Shown: one piece after another, positions 40,192-40,437 of the stretch
Position numbering within the stretch: the stretch's first letter is position 1
Layout of the letters: each line of letters starts with the position of its first letter
DNA from: Myxococcales bacterium
GTDB lineage: Bacteria > Myxococcota_A > Polyangia > Haliangiales > Haliangiaceae
Length of the DNA: 40,437 nucleotides
Assembly (NCBI GenBank): GCA_016794525.1
Contig: JAEUJY010000133.1
Span: forward strand, 1-40,437
Direction: 5' to 3'
Notes under the pieces: generated by a model
The model's input: only the letters and a program-made list of their open reading frames with translations
What the model was told of the DNA's origin: nothing
Database searches by the model: none
Position numbers and translations under genes: made by a program

Positions 40192-40305
40192 GACCGCGAC
40201 CGCGACCGCGACCGGGGCCGCGACCGCGACGGCGACCGCGACCGGAACCGGAGCCGGAGCCGGAGTCGGAGCCGGAGTCGGAGCCGGAGTCGGAGTCGGA
40301 GCCGG
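40192..40305. repeat. 19-unit hexanucleotide tract
   Basis: Nineteen consecutive 6-base units, starting as GACCGC and changing to AGCCGG/AGTCGG, run in strict phase from 40192 to 40305, with a partial unit after. Read in frame they would give Asp-Arg then Ser-Arg dipeptides on one strand, but no supported gene uses them. The tract begins 28 bases upstream of the etfA -35 box, so slippage could alter the promoter context. Confidence 0.75.
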
Positions 40306-40309
40306 AGCC

Positions 40310-40437
40310 CAATGCCGATCAGATAGGGCCAGGGGATCGGAATCACGCGGGATCTGCGGATGCGGCGCGCGGCAGTTGCAGAGGGGCAGCGGGAGGATCA
40401 GCGTCGGTCGGTGACCCTCATCGCCGATGTCTCGCGT
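40310..40437. other. right-edge stretch without a supported gene
   Basis: I see no start codon with a fitting reading frame, motif or hairpin here. A minus-strand frame opening MIPIPWPYLIGIG runs only into the repeat tract and is not supported. A gene to the right may begin outside the window. Confidence 0.4.

Noticed and set aside
39711-40346. Minus-strand frame opening MIPIPWPYLIGIG followed by Leu-Arg dipeptides
   Set aside because: The Leu-Arg run is the hexanucleotide tract, and the frame overlaps etfA out of phase.
40067-40414. Plus-strand 115-residue frame with TATATAT and GAGVGAG dipeptides
   Set aside because: It is a translation of the hexanucleotide tract and of DNA antisense to the etfA start; no domain or credible start signal.

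Overview
The window is a very GC-rich stretch (third codon positions almost all G or C) from a myxobacterium-like bacterium (Myxococcota). The best taxonomic markers are a large gliding/spore-coat type envelope operon of the Glt/Nfs kind (AgmX/PglI-type TonB-C protein, several TPR proteins, OMP barrels), an enhancer-binding protein with an FHA domain, and PilZ and UbiB-like paralogues. Family or genus cannot be fixed from the sequence alone; a Haliangium/Kofleria-like lineage is a guess. I see no rRNA, tRNA, CRISPR array, insertion sequence or phage gene.

Region by region. (1) 1-2400: glyA and a tandem-GNAT acetyltransferase on the minus strand, with two stacked hairpins after glyA. (2) 2454-10055: a complete tryptophan pathway, trpE-G-D-C-F then trpB-A, nearly all joined by 1-4 base start/stop overlaps. 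A DUF389 membrane protein gene lies antisense between trpF and trpB, so trpBA needs its own promoter. (3) 10071-12308, minus strand: a DciA-like protein, a PilZ protein, a polyprenol-phosphate mannose synthase-like glycosyltransferase, and a small phasin-like coiled-coil protein whose promoter carries a perfect 8-1-8 palindrome. (4) 12403-16375, plus strand: a class IV aminotransferase, a TPR plus double cyclic-nucleotide-domain protein, and an atypical UbiB/ADCK kinase. (5) 16585-28377, minus strand: a ten-gene envelope operon. In transcription order it holds two OMP barrels, a Pro-rich periplasmic protein, GltC-, GltD- and GltE-like TPR proteins, GltF- and GltG-like proteins, a lipoprotein and a CglE/GltH-like barrel. 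A sigma-54 activator with an FHA domain (28465-29826) is divergent from it. (6) 30010-32817, minus strand: DUF3570 and DUF4266 genes in an operon with an SH3-barrel protein and a cytochrome-like lipoprotein. (7) 32929-36986, plus strand: an ATPase/TPR protein and a CCA-adding/poly(A) polymerase family enzyme. (8) 36993-40125, minus strand: a divergent electron-transfer flavoprotein pair (alpha, beta) coupled to an ATP-grasp acyl-CoA-synthetase-like protein that has lost signature residues. (9) 40126-40437: promoter, a 19-unit hexanucleotide tract, and no supported gene.

Two themes run across the window. Genes are packed into operons with ATGA/GTGA overlaps. Most transcription units have a TANNNT-like -10 box 6-9 bases before the start codon, in several cases with a TTGAC-like -35 box 16-18 bases further upstream, which suggests that leaderless mRNAs are common here. 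The most interesting loci are the compact Glt/Nfs A-H-like operon with its divergent FHA/sigma-54 regulator, the EtfA-EtfB-ATP-grasp operon, and the cytochrome-like/SH3-barrel/DUF4266/DUF3570 operon.
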